Positions 35,479 through 44,304 of a stretch of 64,000 bases of DNA are shown here, in pieces. The notes below the pieces were generated by a model. The model ran no database searches, had not been told where the DNA came from, and worked only from the letters and a program-made list of their open reading frames with translations. The translations under genes were made by a program, and so were the position numbers. Within the stretch, counting starts at the first letter, position 1. Each line of letters begins with the position of its first letter. The DNA is taken from positions 625,731-689,730 of the forward strand of contig NZ_FOWW01000001.1 of assembly GCF_900115565.1 (NCBI RefSeq), written 5' to 3'. Source of the DNA: Amycolatopsis arida. Its GTDB lineage: Bacteria > Actinomycetota > Actinomycetes > Mycobacteriales > Pseudonocardiaceae.

Positions 35479-35540
35479 GCGCGACACCGAACCACGACCA
35501 CCCCTTCCGACCACGCACCACCAGAGAGGACCCCACCGCC

Positions 35541-35912
35541 ATGGCCACGTTCGCCACCATCGAGGACTATCTCGCCAGCCTGCCCGAGCCCCAGCGCCGG
35601 ATCGCCGACCGGCTGTGCCCACTCGTCGACGACGTCCTGCCGGGGCGCGGCGCGGTGTGGCACGGGCACCCGGTGTGGAGCCTGGGCGAGGCCCCGGGCA
35701 AGTCCCCGGTTTGCTACCTCAAGGCCTACTCCCGGCACGTGACCCTCGGCTTCTGGAGGGGCCAGGAGCTCGCCGACCCGGCGGGGCGGCTCGAAGCCGG
35801 CGCCCGCGGGATGGCCGCCGTCAAGCTCCACTCCGTCGACGGCGTCGACGCGGCGCTGTTCACCGGCTGGCTGCGGCAGGCCCGCGACCTGGAGGCGGCG
35901 GCCAGGGCCTGA
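35541..35912 (+). CDS. DUF1801 (YdhG-like) protein
   Basis: A 123-residue soluble protein of the DUF1801/YdhG fold (EDYLASLPEPQRRIADRL, VWHGHPVWSLG, VTLGFWRGQEL). Function unknown; such small proteins often stand near ECF41/42 sigma factor genes. AGAGAGGA precedes the ATG. A strong terminator follows. Confidence 0.88.
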   Translation: MATFATIEDYLASLPEPQRRIADRLCPLVDDVLPGRGAVWHGHPVWSLGEAPGKSPVCYLKAYSRHVTLGFWRGQELADPAGRLEAGARGMAAVKLHSVDGVDAALFTGWLRQARDLEAAARA

Positions 35913-35929
35913 CCGGCGCGGAAGGACCG

Positions 35930-35959
35930 GCGCTCCCCGGGCGGCAACCCGGGGAGCGC
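35930..35959. terminator. Terminator after DUF1801
   Basis: GCGCTCCCCGGG (35930-35941) pairs perfectly with CCCGGGGAGCGC (35948-35959) around a 6-nt loop, 17 bp after the DUF1801 stop. Confidence 0.8.
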
Positions 35960-35999
35960 TGGCGTCCGCGACCAGACACAGCGACTTCCTGTTACCAAA

Positions 36000-36028
36000 G
36001 GTAAGTGCTACCGTTGGTAGCACTTACC
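36000..36028. promoter_or_regulatory. 29-bp perfect palindrome, TetR-type operator
   Basis: Arms GGTAAGTGCTACC (36000-36012) and GGTAGCACTTACC (36016-36028) are perfectly complementary around a GTT centre. A further TTACC stands at the left (35992-35996). Size and symmetry fit TetR-family operators. It lies 112 bp before the polytopic membrane protein gene, but no TetR gene is in this window. Confidence 0.7.
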
Positions 36029-36140
36029 AAGAAGACCGGAGGTAGTTGGACTGCCTCGCCGCTGTCACCGGTGGTGCCGGGTTACCTCCGGTCGGCTTGG
36101 TATCGACCAGCGCCGCAACGGGCCAACGGGAGGAACCGCC

Positions 36141-38021
36141 ATGACGCTGTCCCAGGCGCCAGCCGGAGGCGCCGCGCTCGACCAGGTGCTGATCGCGCTC
36201 GCCCTGTTCTTCGGGGTCTTCGTCCCGCTCGCCGTGTTCGTGATCCGGGAACGCGCCGGCAAGCGCACCCTCCTCGGCCGGCTCGCCGACTGGTCCGCCA
36301 CGTTCACCGGGCTGCCCCGCTGGGCCGCGCTGCCCATGGGCCTGGCCATGGTCTCCGGCCTCGCCGCGCTGATCGGGGTCTACTGGGACGTCCCGAGCCA
36401 CATGGAGCTCGGCCGCGACGAGGGCCCGCTGGCCAACCCCTCGCACTACCCGATCTACTTCGGACTGATGGGGATCTTCGCCACCGGCGTGGTGAGCGCG
36501 ACGCTGGCCAGGAAGGACCTCCCGGTCCGCACCTTCCGACTCGGCCCGCACTGGCGCGCCCCGATGGGCAGCGTCCTCATCATGGCGACCGGGCTGCTCG
36601 CCGTCGCCGGCTTCCCGCTGGACGACGTGTGGCACCGGCTCTTCGGCCAGGACGTCACCGAGTGGGGGCCCACGCACGTGCTGATGATCGGCGGCGGCAT
36701 CGCCGTGGTCATCGGCCTGCAGCTGCTGCTCGCCGAGGCCAGGCAGGTCGGCGCCACCGGCCCACTGGTGCGCTGGCTCGACCCGATCCTGGCCGGCGCG
36801 TGGATGATGGGTGCCTCGGCGTTCCTGATGGAGTTCGACCTGGGGGTGCCCCAGTTCCCGCTGCTGTCCCAGGTGGTGCTGGTCGGGCTGATCACCGGCT
36901 GGACACTGGTGTACGCCAGGGCGAAGTTCGGACCCGGTGGCACGCTGATCGCGCTGGCGGTGTTCCTGGCCTCCCGGGTGCTCTTCGCCGGCGCGCCGCT
37001 GGCGCTGGACCTGCACGTCGCGCCGGCACTGCCGTACTTGGCCGAGGCCCTGCTGGTCGAGGTGGCCGCGCTGCTCTGGCGTCGCCGCACCGCCGGCTAC
37101 CCCTTCGCCGCCACCGCCGGGCTGCTCGTCGGCACGGCCGGCATGCTCGCCGAGTGGGGGTTCAGCCAGTGGCTGATGCCCTACTCGTGGCCGGCCACGA
37201 TGTTGCCGACGATCCTCGCCTTCGGCACCGGCGCGGCCGTGTCCGGCGCGCTGGTCGGCATGTGGCAACACCAGCGCACCGAGGACATCGCACACCGCCG
37301 TGCCGCGCGCCGCCCGCTGGGCACGGCCGCCCACCGGCTGCGGACCCGGCACGGCCTCGGCCTCGCCGGGGCGCTGGGCGCGGTGGCCCTGATGGCCGTG
37401 GTCGTGCCGCCGGCGGACCCGCCGGCCGGCCTTCGGGCCGATCTGCGGCTGGCCGAGACCACCGAGACGCTGCCGGTCTCCCGCCCGCGGGACGGCGCGG
37501 AGCCCCGCTGGGTGCACGTCACCGCGACCCTGACCCCCGCCGACGCCGCCGAGGGCGCCGTGTGGCTGCGGGCGCTGGCCTGGCAGGGTGGCGACTTCTT
37601 CCACGCACCACTGGAACAGGTCGGCCCTGGGATGTACCGGACCACGCAGCCGCTGCCGGTGTACGGCCACTGGAAGAGCGCCATCCGACTGCACCAGCCC
37701 AACCGGATGATGGCCCTCGCGCCGGTGTACGCGCCCGACGACCCGGAGGCCAACGCGCCCCTGATCCCGGCTGTCTCCGGCACCAGGGACTTCGTCAGCG
37801 AGATCTCCTTCCTCCAGCGGGAGCGCAAGGAGGACGTGCCGGCCGTACTGTGGACGATCGCCTACCTCGTCGTGGGGGCGCTCTTCGCCGCGACGTGGAT
37901 GCTCTTCGCCTGGCTCTACGCCTCGGCGGCCGCCGGCGTCGACCGGCGACGTCCACGGCGCCGACCACAGCACGACCCGGCACGAACGCGCTTCGCGTCC
38001 CCACCCGCGCCGGCCACCTAG
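36141..38021 (+). CDS. Polytopic membrane protein with paired Asp/His motifs
   Basis: A 626-residue protein with about 11-12 membrane helices (residues 15-420), an external domain (about 435-580) resembling FixH/YtkA-like modules (GPGMYRTTQPLPVYGHWK) and a last helix (about 583-605). Two similar loops stand out: D83-x3-H87-x5-D93 with a later P-S-H102, and D161-x3-H165-x5-D171 with P-T-H179. Such a repeat suggests metal binding, perhaps copper. I do not recognise a named family. GGGAGGAA precedes the ATG, and a TetR-like operator lies upstream. Confidence 0.75.
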   Translation: MTLSQAPAGGAALDQVLIALALFFGVFVPLAVFVIRERAGKRTLLGRLADWSATFTGLPRWAALPMGLAMVSGLAALIGVYWDVPSHMELGRDEGPLANPSHYPIYFGLMGIFATGVVSATLARKDLPVRTFRLGPHWRAPMGSVLIMATGLLAVAGFPLDDVWHRLFGQDVTEWGPTHVLMIGGGIAVVIGLQLLLAEARQVGATGPLVRWLDPILAGAWMMGASAFLMEFDLGVPQFPLLSQVVLVGLITGWTLVYARAKFGPGGTLIALAVFLASRVLFAGAPLALDLHVAPALPYLAEALLVEVAALLWRRRTAGYPFAATAGLLVGTAGMLAEWGFSQWLMPYSWPATMLPTILAFGTGAAVSGALVGMWQHQRTEDIAHRRAARRPLGTAAHRLRTRHGLGLAGALGAVALMAVVVPPADPPAGLRADLRLAETTETLPVSRPRDGAEPRWVHVTATLTPADAAEGAVWLRALAWQGGDFFHAPLEQVGPGMYRTTQPLPVYGHWKSAIRLHQPNRMMALAPVYAPDDPEANAPLIPAVSGTRDFVSEISFLQRERKEDVPAVLWTIAYLVVGALFAATWMLFAWLYASAAAGVDRRRPRRRPQHDPARTRFASPPAPAT

Positions 38022-38157
38022 TGCCTCGTCGAGCGACGTCGGGGTAGGCGGCTGGGCTGTGTCTGCTCACCAAGCCGCGGCTGCTCGAACACCCTGCCCA
38101 CGAAACCATTCCGCGGCCCATTCCCCTGCTCGGCACCCACCGCTATGTTGCCCAGCC

Positions 38158-39204
38158 ATGACACGTGTGCTGACTCTTGTTCTGCTGCTCGTGGCCGCGT
38201 TGGTGGTCACGCCGGGCACCGCCGGCGCCGGGGAGCTGTCCTGGCGACTCACCCCGACCGGGACCGACGCCCAACTGCGCGGGTTGTCCGTGGTCAGCCG
38301 ACAGGTGGTGTGGGCAAGCGGCGCGCGCGGCACCGTGCTGCGTACCGTGGACGGCGGCCGCAGCTGGCAGCAGGTGGCCCCACCGGCCACCGACACACTG
38401 CAGTTCCGCGACATCGAGGCGTTCGACGAGAACACCGCCGTGGTGTTGTCGATCGGCGAGGGAGAGCAGTCCCGGATCTATCGCACCAGCGACGGCGGCG
38501 CGACGTGGACCGAAACGTTCCGCAACCCGGAGCCGACCGCGTTCTACAACTGCGTGGCGTTCTTCGATGCCCGGCACGGGCTGGTCGCCGGCGACCCGGT
38601 GGACGGCAGGTTCCGCGTCCTGTCCACAGCGGATGGTGGACGCACCTGGGCAGTACTGCCGTCCGACGGCATGCCGGCCGCCCTGGAAGGCGAGTACGGC
38701 TTCTCGGCCAGTGGCCAGTGCGTCGCGGTGGCCGGCCGAACGGACGCATGGCTGGCCACCGGCGGCTCGACCACGGCTCGGGTGCTGCGCACGGGCGACC
38801 GTGGCCGCACCTGGACGGCCAGCGACACGCCGCTGGCCAGCAGCCCGAGCGCTGGGGTGTTCGCGGTCGCGTTCCGCAACCCCCGGCATGGCGTCGCGAT
38901 CGGCGGAGACTATCTGAACCCGACCGACGGCACCGATGCGCTGGCTCTGTCACCCGACGGCGGCCGCACGTGGCGCCAACCGGCCACGGCGCCACAGGGC
39001 TACCGGTCCGGCGTCACCTACCACCCGTGGTTCGGCGCCGTACTGATCGCGGTCGGCCCGACCGGCAGCGACCTGAGCCTGGACGGTGGCCGGCACTGGC
39101 GCCAGTTCGACGACGGCGGTTTCGACACCGTGGACTGCGCCAGGGACGGGGCGTGCTGGGCGTCCGGTGCCCAGGGCAGAGTGGCAGCCCTGCGCCTGAG
39201 CTGA
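38158..39204 (+). CDS. Secreted BNR/YCF48-type beta-propeller protein
   Basis: A 348-residue exported protein with a Sec signal (about 1-24) and repeated propeller blades, each with an Asp-box such as RTVDGGRSW, RTSDGGATW, STADGGRTW, RTGDRGRTW and LSPDGGRTW. Such proteins occur as sialidase-like or YCF48-like scaffolds without catalytic residues. TATGTT at 38144-38149 may be a -10 box placing transcription next to the ATG. Confidence 0.82.
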   Translation: MTRVLTLVLLLVAALVVTPGTAGAGELSWRLTPTGTDAQLRGLSVVSRQVVWASGARGTVLRTVDGGRSWQQVAPPATDTLQFRDIEAFDENTAVVLSIGEGEQSRIYRTSDGGATWTETFRNPEPTAFYNCVAFFDARHGLVAGDPVDGRFRVLSTADGGRTWAVLPSDGMPAALEGEYGFSASGQCVAVAGRTDAWLATGGSTTARVLRTGDRGRTWTASDTPLASSPSAGVFAVAFRNPRHGVAIGGDYLNPTDGTDALALSPDGGRTWRQPATAPQGYRSGVTYHPWFGAVLIAVGPTGSDLSLDGGRHWRQFDDGGFDTVDCARDGACWASGAQGRVAALRLS

Positions 39205-39313
39205 CCGTGAACACCGCGAGCGCCGGCGTCCATCACCACCCCGCCAACGCACTCGCCGCGCTGGTGCTTCCTTTCCTCGACCGCGTGGCCGCCCTGGACT
39301 GACTTCGGCGGCA

Positions 39314-39541
39314 TCATCGAGACGGCCGACCACTGTCCCTGGTGCCCGCGGGGCTCGTCGCCGCCGGCGTGCCGTGCCACAGCACGACGCGCCGGCGCGG
39401 TGCCGACTCGTGCCGTGGCGCCGTGCTGAACACCCATCGGTCCACTCCCCCACCCATGATCTCGGCGTAGCGCTCGGCGGCGTCCCGGTTGGCGAACCGG
39501 AGCTCCTGGTTGCTCAACTTGTGAGTGATCTTGCAGGCCAC
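39314..39541 (-). CDS. Small conserved-looking protein, possibly SOS-regulated
   Basis: A 75-residue protein. The first 40 residues (ACKITHKLSNQELRFANRDA and AERYAEIMGG) look like a folded small domain; the rest is Arg/Pro/Ser-rich. GAGGAGGGG precedes the GTG at 39541. A LexA-box-like sequence lies 61 bp upstream. No family recognised. Confidence 0.6.
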   Translation of the reverse strand: MACKITHKLSNQELRFANRDAAERYAEIMGGGVDRWVFSTAPRHESAPRRRVVLWHGTPAATSPAGTRDSGRPSR

Positions 39542-39601
39542 GCACCCCTCCTCACGTCAGGGCCGGCCCCAGTCTTCCCCACCGAGGGCCGGCCCACCCA
39601 T

Positions 39602-39617
39602 TAGAACACATGTTCGA
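39602..39617. promoter_or_regulatory. LexA (SOS) box-like palindrome
   Basis: TAGAACACATGTTCGA matches the actinobacterial SOS box TCGAAC-N4-GTTCGA at all but one fixed position. It sits 61 bp upstream of the small gene at 39314-39541 and 125 bp upstream of the gene at 39742, between the two divergent starts. Confidence 0.6.
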
Positions 39618-39741
39618 ACAGCGGGCAATCGGCCGGGGCGCACGACCGGGTGGACCTGCCCTTCGGGCGACAGGCCTCCCGCATGCCCCCATGGGGTGGA
39701 AGAATCGACGTGGTGACGGCCGGCGACGGAGGGAATGCGCC

Positions 39742-40218
39742 ATGAAACGACTCGCGCTCGCCCTCTCCGCGGTGACCATCGGCGCGGTGGTCGCGCTCAC
39801 CGGCCCGGCCACGCCGCCGCCGGCACCCGGCCCCGCCGCCGCGCCGAGCCACGACACGGACCGGAACCAGGGCTCCGCCCCGCACCAGGCACCCGACCCG
39901 GCCCGGCACGAGCCGGCTCCCCGGACCGTCCACATCACCGTCTCCGGCCCGCACGACACCCTCATGCGGGTGTCCCGCGCGGGTGCCGCGACCGACGTGG
40001 AGCTGCGGGGCGAACCGTTCGACTTCGAGTTCACCGAGGAGCACGTCGAGGTCGGCCAGCTGGGCATCAGCGTGTTCGCCAACAGCGCCACACCGCAGGA
40101 GCAACCGCTCCGGTGCGCGATCCGGGTGGACGGTGTGGTGGTGGCCAACGACACGGCCGAGACCGTGGGCGGCGACGGCACGGCCGAGGTCGCGTGCACC
40201 GTTCCGTTCTCTGTGTGA
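39742..40218 (+). CDS. Exported MmpS-like protein
   Basis: A 158-residue protein with a signal peptide (about 1-25), a Pro/Ala-rich linker and a beta-sandwich-like domain. The end (LRCAIRVDGVVVANDT, then VACTVPFSV) resembles MmpS-type accessory proteins, with the two cysteines that form their disulfide. No MmpL transporter is present here. A GGAGGG site precedes the ATG at 39742. Confidence 0.6.
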   Translation: MKRLALALSAVTIGAVVALTGPATPPPAPGPAAAPSHDTDRNQGSAPHQAPDPARHEPAPRTVHITVSGPHDTLMRVSRAGAATDVELRGEPFDFEFTEEHVEVGQLGISVFANSATPQEQPLRCAIRVDGVVVANDTAETVGGDGTAEVACTVPFSV

Positions 40219-40303
40219 TCCCGGTCACTCACCCGGGTGGTTCGCCCGAATCGATCGGGGCATGAACGCTGTTAGCGCAGCTCGGCGGTGGTGCACTTGG
40301 TCC

Positions 40304-40756
40304 ATGAACGCGTCACCCTTCCGCCCCAGTCGACTCCTCGCGGCGCTGGCGATCTGCTGCGCCCTGGTGATCGCCGTCCCGACGACGGCGGTCGCGCTCC
40401 CGGCCGCACCGGCCGACACCCAGTCCACCGAGGCCCAGAAGAAGAAGGTGAAGGTCCAGGCCAAACTGGACAAGCAGAAGGTCAAGGTCAACGAGAAGGT
40501 CAAGCTCCACGGCCGGCTCGACGTCGACCTGACCGGCCGCTCGGCCGACGCCACGAGCAGCGAGTTCGTGATCGTGCAGGCGCTGCAGGCCGGTGCGTGG
40601 GTCGACCTGGCGGCCGCGCCGTGCCGGCCGAACGGCAGCTTCAAGTTCAACCTGAGCTTCAGCGTGTCCACCCAGCTCACCCTGCGCGTCTACCACCCGG
40701 AGAGCACCGTCTACGCGGCCGCGTCCTCGGAGCTGTTCACCCTCCTGGTCATCTGA
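40304..40756 (+). CDS. Small secreted protein with a Lys-rich segment
   Basis: A 150-residue exported protein. The signal peptide runs to about residue 33 (VALPA). A Lys/Val/Gln-rich stretch (KKKVKVQAKLDKQKVKVNEK) leads into a beta-rich domain with QAGAWVDLAAAPCRPNGSF, similar to Ig-like surface modules. No family recognised. An upstream in-frame ATG at 40262 would put an unusual extension before the signal; the start at 40304 is preferred. Confidence 0.65.
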   Translation: MNASPFRPSRLLAALAICCALVIAVPTTAVALPAAPADTQSTEAQKKKVKVQAKLDKQKVKVNEKVKLHGRLDVDLTGRSADATSSEFVIVQALQAGAWVDLAAAPCRPNGSFKFNLSFSVSTQLTLRVYHPESTVYAAASSELFTLLVI

Positions 40757-40775
40757 CCGACGAACCGACCTCGCG

Positions 40776-40805
40776 CCCCGCCCGCTGCCATGGGCGGGGC
40801 GCCTC
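40776..40805. terminator. Bidirectional terminator hairpin
   Basis: GCGCCCCGCCC (40776-40786) and GGGCGGGGCGC (40795-40805) form a perfect 11-bp stem with an 8-nt loop between convergent genes. Confidence 0.8.
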
Positions 40806-40823
40806 CCTGTCCGGGCCTCGGTG

Positions 40824-41567
40824 TCAGCGCGGCATGCGCCGCCAGATCGCCCTCGGCAGCAGGCGCAGGACCGCGAACAGCGGCCGCAGCACCCGGGGGA
40901 CCCACACCTCGCCACGCCCCCGGCGCAGCGCGGCGACCGTCGCGTCGGCCACCTGGTCCGGGGTGCTCGCGAACGGGGCGGGCGACATCCCCCGGGTCAT
41001 CCGGCCGACCACGAACCCGGGCCGCACCAGCAGCAGGCGCACCCCACTGCCGTGCAGCGCGTCGGCCAGCCCGCTGGCGAATCCGTCCAGCCCGGCCTTC
41101 GCCGAGCCGTACACGTAGTTCGCCCGCCGCACCCGCACCCCGGCGATCGAGGAGAACACCACGATCCGGCCGTCGCCCTGGGCGCGCAGCAGGTTCGCCA
41201 CCTCGGTGAGCACGCCGACCTGGGCGACGTAGTCGGTGTGCACCACGGCCAGCGCGTGCGCGGCGTCCACCTCGGCCCTGGCCTGGTCGCCGAGCACGCC
41301 GAAGGCCACGAGCACCACGTCCAGCGGGCCGTGCCGGGCCTGGATCTCGGCCAGTACCCGGCCGTGCGCGGCCACGTCGTCGGCGTCGAACTCCACGCGG
41401 TGCACGCGGGTGGCCCCGGCCGCGCGCAGCCGCCGTTCCTCGCCGTCGAGGTCGGCACCGCGCCGCGCGGCGAGCACCACGTCGCGCGGGCCCGCTCGCA
41501 CCAGCCGCTCGACCACCGCCAGCCCGATCTCGCTGCGCCCACCGAGCAGCAGAACCGTTCCACTCAC
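40824..41567 (-). CDS. dprE2: Decaprenylphosphoryl-2-keto-beta-D-erythro-pentose reductase
   Basis: A 247-residue SDR closely resembling mycobacterial DprE2: LLLGGRSEIGLAV, VAFGVLGD, SSIAGVRVRRANYVYGSAKAG with catalytic Tyr and Lys, and VRPGFVVGRMT. DprE2 uses NADH to finish the epimerisation of decaprenylphosphoryl ribose to arabinose, the donor for cell-wall arabinan. Its partner dprE1 is normally adjacent but is not present on either side. The GTG at 41567 begins the family sequence. Divergent from the patatin gene. Confidence 0.88.
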   Translation of the reverse strand: MSGTVLLLGGRSEIGLAVVERLVRAGPRDVVLAARRGADLDGEERRLRAAGATRVHRVEFDADDVAAHGRVLAEIQARHGPLDVVLVAFGVLGDQARAEVDAAHALAVVHTDYVAQVGVLTEVANLLRAQGDGRIVVFSSIAGVRVRRANYVYGSAKAGLDGFASGLADALHGSGVRLLLVRPGFVVGRMTRGMSPAPFASTPDQVADATVAALRRGRGEVWVPRVLRPLFAVLRLLPRAIWRRMPR

Positions 41568-41692
41568 CCCGCGCAGTCTGCCGGACGACCGCGTGCGGCT
41601 CGCGGTTCGGTAACCGTCCGGCGGATCTCGCCACGGCCCGCTGCGTGAACCGGTAGCGTCGAGGCGCGATCTCGACGTCCGGAGGCTCCCCC

Positions 41693-43999
41693 GTGGCGAA
41701 CGGCGAACAGCACAGTGGGCAGGCGCACGACCCCGTCGCGAGGGTGCGGCACCTCAACCTGACCGATCCCGCCGGCTACACGACCGGCTTCACCGCCGAC
41801 TGGCTGCGCTGGACCCCGGCGGAGGCCGACGCGCTGGCCCGCGACGGCGACGAGCGGCGGCACCGGGAGTACGCCGACCACTCGTGCGACCTGACCATGC
41901 GGGGCGGCACCACCAGTGGGGTCATCTACCCGCTCGCCGTGTGCTCGCTGGCGCGACACTACGTGTTCCGCTCGGTGGGTGGTGCCTCGGCGGGCGCGAT
42001 CGCCGCCGCGGCCACCGCCGCCGCCGAGTACGGCCGCCTCGCCGAGCAGCCGGAGACCGTCACCGGGCACCGGGTGCGGCCGGGCTTCGCCGGGCTGGCC
42101 GAGCTCGTCGACTGGATGATCTCCGGCAGCGGCTCGGAGCGGTGGCGGCTGGTGCAGCTCTTCCAGCCGAACGCCGCGCTGAGCCGGGTGTTCCGGGTGC
42201 TGATCGCGACGATGCAGTCCCCGGAGACCACCGGACGCAAGCGGATCGTCGCCGTGCTCACCGCGCTGCTGGCCGCGGTGAGCCGGTTCGCCGGGCTGAC
42301 CCTGCTCGTGCTGTTCGCGGGCTGGGTCGCCGGGCCGGCGCTGCACCTCTGGGTGCTCGCGCCGTCCCGGTGGAACGCCGCGGGCTGGCCGGTGGTGCTG
42401 CTCACCGCCCTGCCGACCGCGTTCGCCGCCACCTGGGTGCTCGCCGTGGCCGCCGGGTGGCTGCGCCGTGGCGCGCTGGTGCTGGCGACCCCGCTGCTGA
42501 TCGGGGCCGTGGCGCTCGCGCTGTGGGGAACGCTCGGGCCACCGCTGACCGTGCGGGGCTGGCTGGTCGGGGCCACCGCGGTGACGCTGTGCTGGTTGCT
42601 GACGACGTTCACCGCGCTGGCCGCGTTCGCGGTGATCTACGCCAGGGCGAGCTGGCCGGTGCTCACCGACGCTCGACGGTTCCGGTTCGGCATCGTGCCC
42701 GGTGCCATGCCCTACACGGCGACCTGGTTGGACCGGCTGGCCGGGTTGCCGAGGTCCACCGGGGTGCCGCCGCTGGCGACGTGGCTGGCCGACCGGATCG
42801 ACGACCTCGCCGGCCTGACCCCGGACGCCGGCGGCGAGCACCCCAGTGCGCTGACGTTCGGCGACCTGTGGCGCGGCCCGCTGGCCGACCCGGGGGCGCC
42901 GGAGGACCCGGCGCGGCTGCGGGAGATGGCACTGCGTCCGGCCGAGCGGGTGATCAACCTGGCGTTGATGAGCACGGACCTCTCCGCCGGCCGGCCGTAC
43001 CGGCTGCCGTTCCTGCCGGGAACGGGTGACGACGACCGGTGGCAGTTCTGCCCGTCCTGCCTGGACGGCATCGTCCCCGGCCGGGTGGTCCGACAGCTGC
43101 TCGCCGCCGGTCCGTCCACATCGGACCACTGTCCCACGCACCGCGCCGTCCGGTTGCACCGGCTGCCCGAGCCGTGGGACCTGCCGGTGGTGCTGGCCGT
43201 GCGGATGAGCCTGTCGCTGCCCGGGTTGATCTGCCCGGTGCCGCTGTACAAGAAGGGGCGGCAGCACTGGTTCTCCGACGGTGGCATCACCAGCAACTTC
43301 CCGATCCACTTCTTCGACACCCTGCTGCCGCGCTGGCCCACGTTCGGGCTGAACCTGCAGACGCTGGACCGCGCGGTGCGGCCGGGCGAGGAGGTGTTCC
43401 TGCCCCGCCAGGACGCCACCGGGCCGACCGTGCCGTGGGCCGAGATCGGCGCCGGCGCGGGCGCGCTCGCCGGGCGGATCCTGCACACCTTCTTGGGCTG
43501 GCGGGACACGATGCAGGCGGCGCTGCCCGGCTTCCGCGGGCGGATCGCGCACGTGCGGCAGGGGCTGGGTGAGGGTGGCACGAACCTGTTCATGCCGCCC
43601 GAGGTGATCGCCGCGCTCGCGTTGCGCGGGTACGAGGCGGGCGAGGTGCTCCGGCGGCGGTTCACCGACCCCGACGAGGGCGCGCCGGGGTTCACCCAGA
43701 CCGACCGGTATCGGTGGATCCGGATGCGGCTGGCGCTGCGCGAGTACCGCGAGCTGGCCCGGCAGGCGAGGGCGCGGGGCCCGCTCTACAAGCGCAGGGC
43801 CGCGCACTACTGCGTGCCGGAGGAGCTGGCGTGCTGGTTCGCCGACCCGGCCGGGCCGTGGCCGCGCGAGGAGCCGTACTCCGACCGCATCGAAGCGACG
43901 TTCGACCAGCTCGCCGCGCTCGCCGACACCCACCTGGCCGAGCCGTTCGACGGCACCGCCCCGGTCAACCCGGTACTCCGGCTGACACCCCCGGAGTAG
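41693..43999 (+). CDS. Membrane-embedded patatin-like phospholipase
   Basis: A 768-residue protein. The patatin domain is split: the glycine-rich oxyanion loop (MRGGTTSGVIYPLAV) and nucleophile elbow GASAG with Ser99 are near the N-terminus, and the catalytic Asp is D529 in FSDGG. Between them (about 200-316) lie four hydrophobic helices. A cysteine cluster (FCPSC, DHCPTH) at about 450-485 could bind zinc. Patatins hydrolyse acyl esters of phospholipids. GGAGG precedes the GTG. The target and membrane side are unknown. Confidence 0.88.
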   Translation: MANGEQHSGQAHDPVARVRHLNLTDPAGYTTGFTADWLRWTPAEADALARDGDERRHREYADHSCDLTMRGGTTSGVIYPLAVCSLARHYVFRSVGGASAGAIAAAATAAAEYGRLAEQPETVTGHRVRPGFAGLAELVDWMISGSGSERWRLVQLFQPNAALSRVFRVLIATMQSPETTGRKRIVAVLTALLAAVSRFAGLTLLVLFAGWVAGPALHLWVLAPSRWNAAGWPVVLLTALPTAFAATWVLAVAAGWLRRGALVLATPLLIGAVALALWGTLGPPLTVRGWLVGATAVTLCWLLTTFTALAAFAVIYARASWPVLTDARRFRFGIVPGAMPYTATWLDRLAGLPRSTGVPPLATWLADRIDDLAGLTPDAGGEHPSALTFGDLWRGPLADPGAPEDPARLREMALRPAERVINLALMSTDLSAGRPYRLPFLPGTGDDDRWQFCPSCLDGIVPGRVVRQLLAAGPSTSDHCPTHRAVRLHRLPEPWDLPVVLAVRMSLSLPGLICPVPLYKKGRQHWFSDGGITSNFPIHFFDTLLPRWPTFGLNLQTLDRAVRPGEEVFLPRQDATGPTVPWAEIGAGAGALAGRILHTFLGWRDTMQAALPGFRGRIAHVRQGLGEGGTNLFMPPEVIAALALRGYEAGEVLRRRFTDPDEGAPGFTQTDRYRWIRMRLALREYRELARQARARGPLYKRRAAHYCVPEELACWFADPAGPWPREEPYSDRIEATFDQLAALADTHLAEPFDGTAPVNPVLRLTPPE

Positions 44000-44016
44000 T
44001 GGTCGACAAGCGGACG

Positions 44017-44121
44017 GCACGGAAGCTCGCGGTCCTGCGCATGGGAGTCACGGTCCTGAGCGCGGAACTCGCCGTCCCCTACGGGGAACTCACGTCCCGA
44101 GCGTAGGACTCGCGGGCGGGA
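44017..44121. repeat. Five-unit 21-bp degenerate repeat array
   Basis: Units 44017-44037, 44038-44058, 44059-44079, 44080-44100 and 44101-44121 align without gaps. The common pattern is a GGAACTC-like core followed by CGGTCCTG (first unit: GCACGGAAGCTCGCGGTCCTG less the last base). It lies 17 bp after the patatin stop. The period equals that of the array after cobN, though the unit differs. Confidence 0.75.
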
Positions 44122-44304
44122 CGCGCGCCACTCCCCTACATCGGGCCTCACGCCGCTGGCACCCGCAGGCAGTACCTCGCCGCGGCGATTCCGACGCGTG
44201 CCAGCCGGGCGGCCGGGCCGGCACGGATGGACCGCCCCAGCATCACCCGAGGCGTGGCGTCGCCTTAATTTGCCCCGTTCCCTTCGTCGTTGCCGGTCCT
44301 GTGC

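Noticed and set aside
41693-43999. Patatin gene considered as a CBASS or other anti-phage effector
   Set aside because: No nucleotide cyclase, sensor or other defence gene lies beside it; only dprE2 and a non-coding region adjoin.
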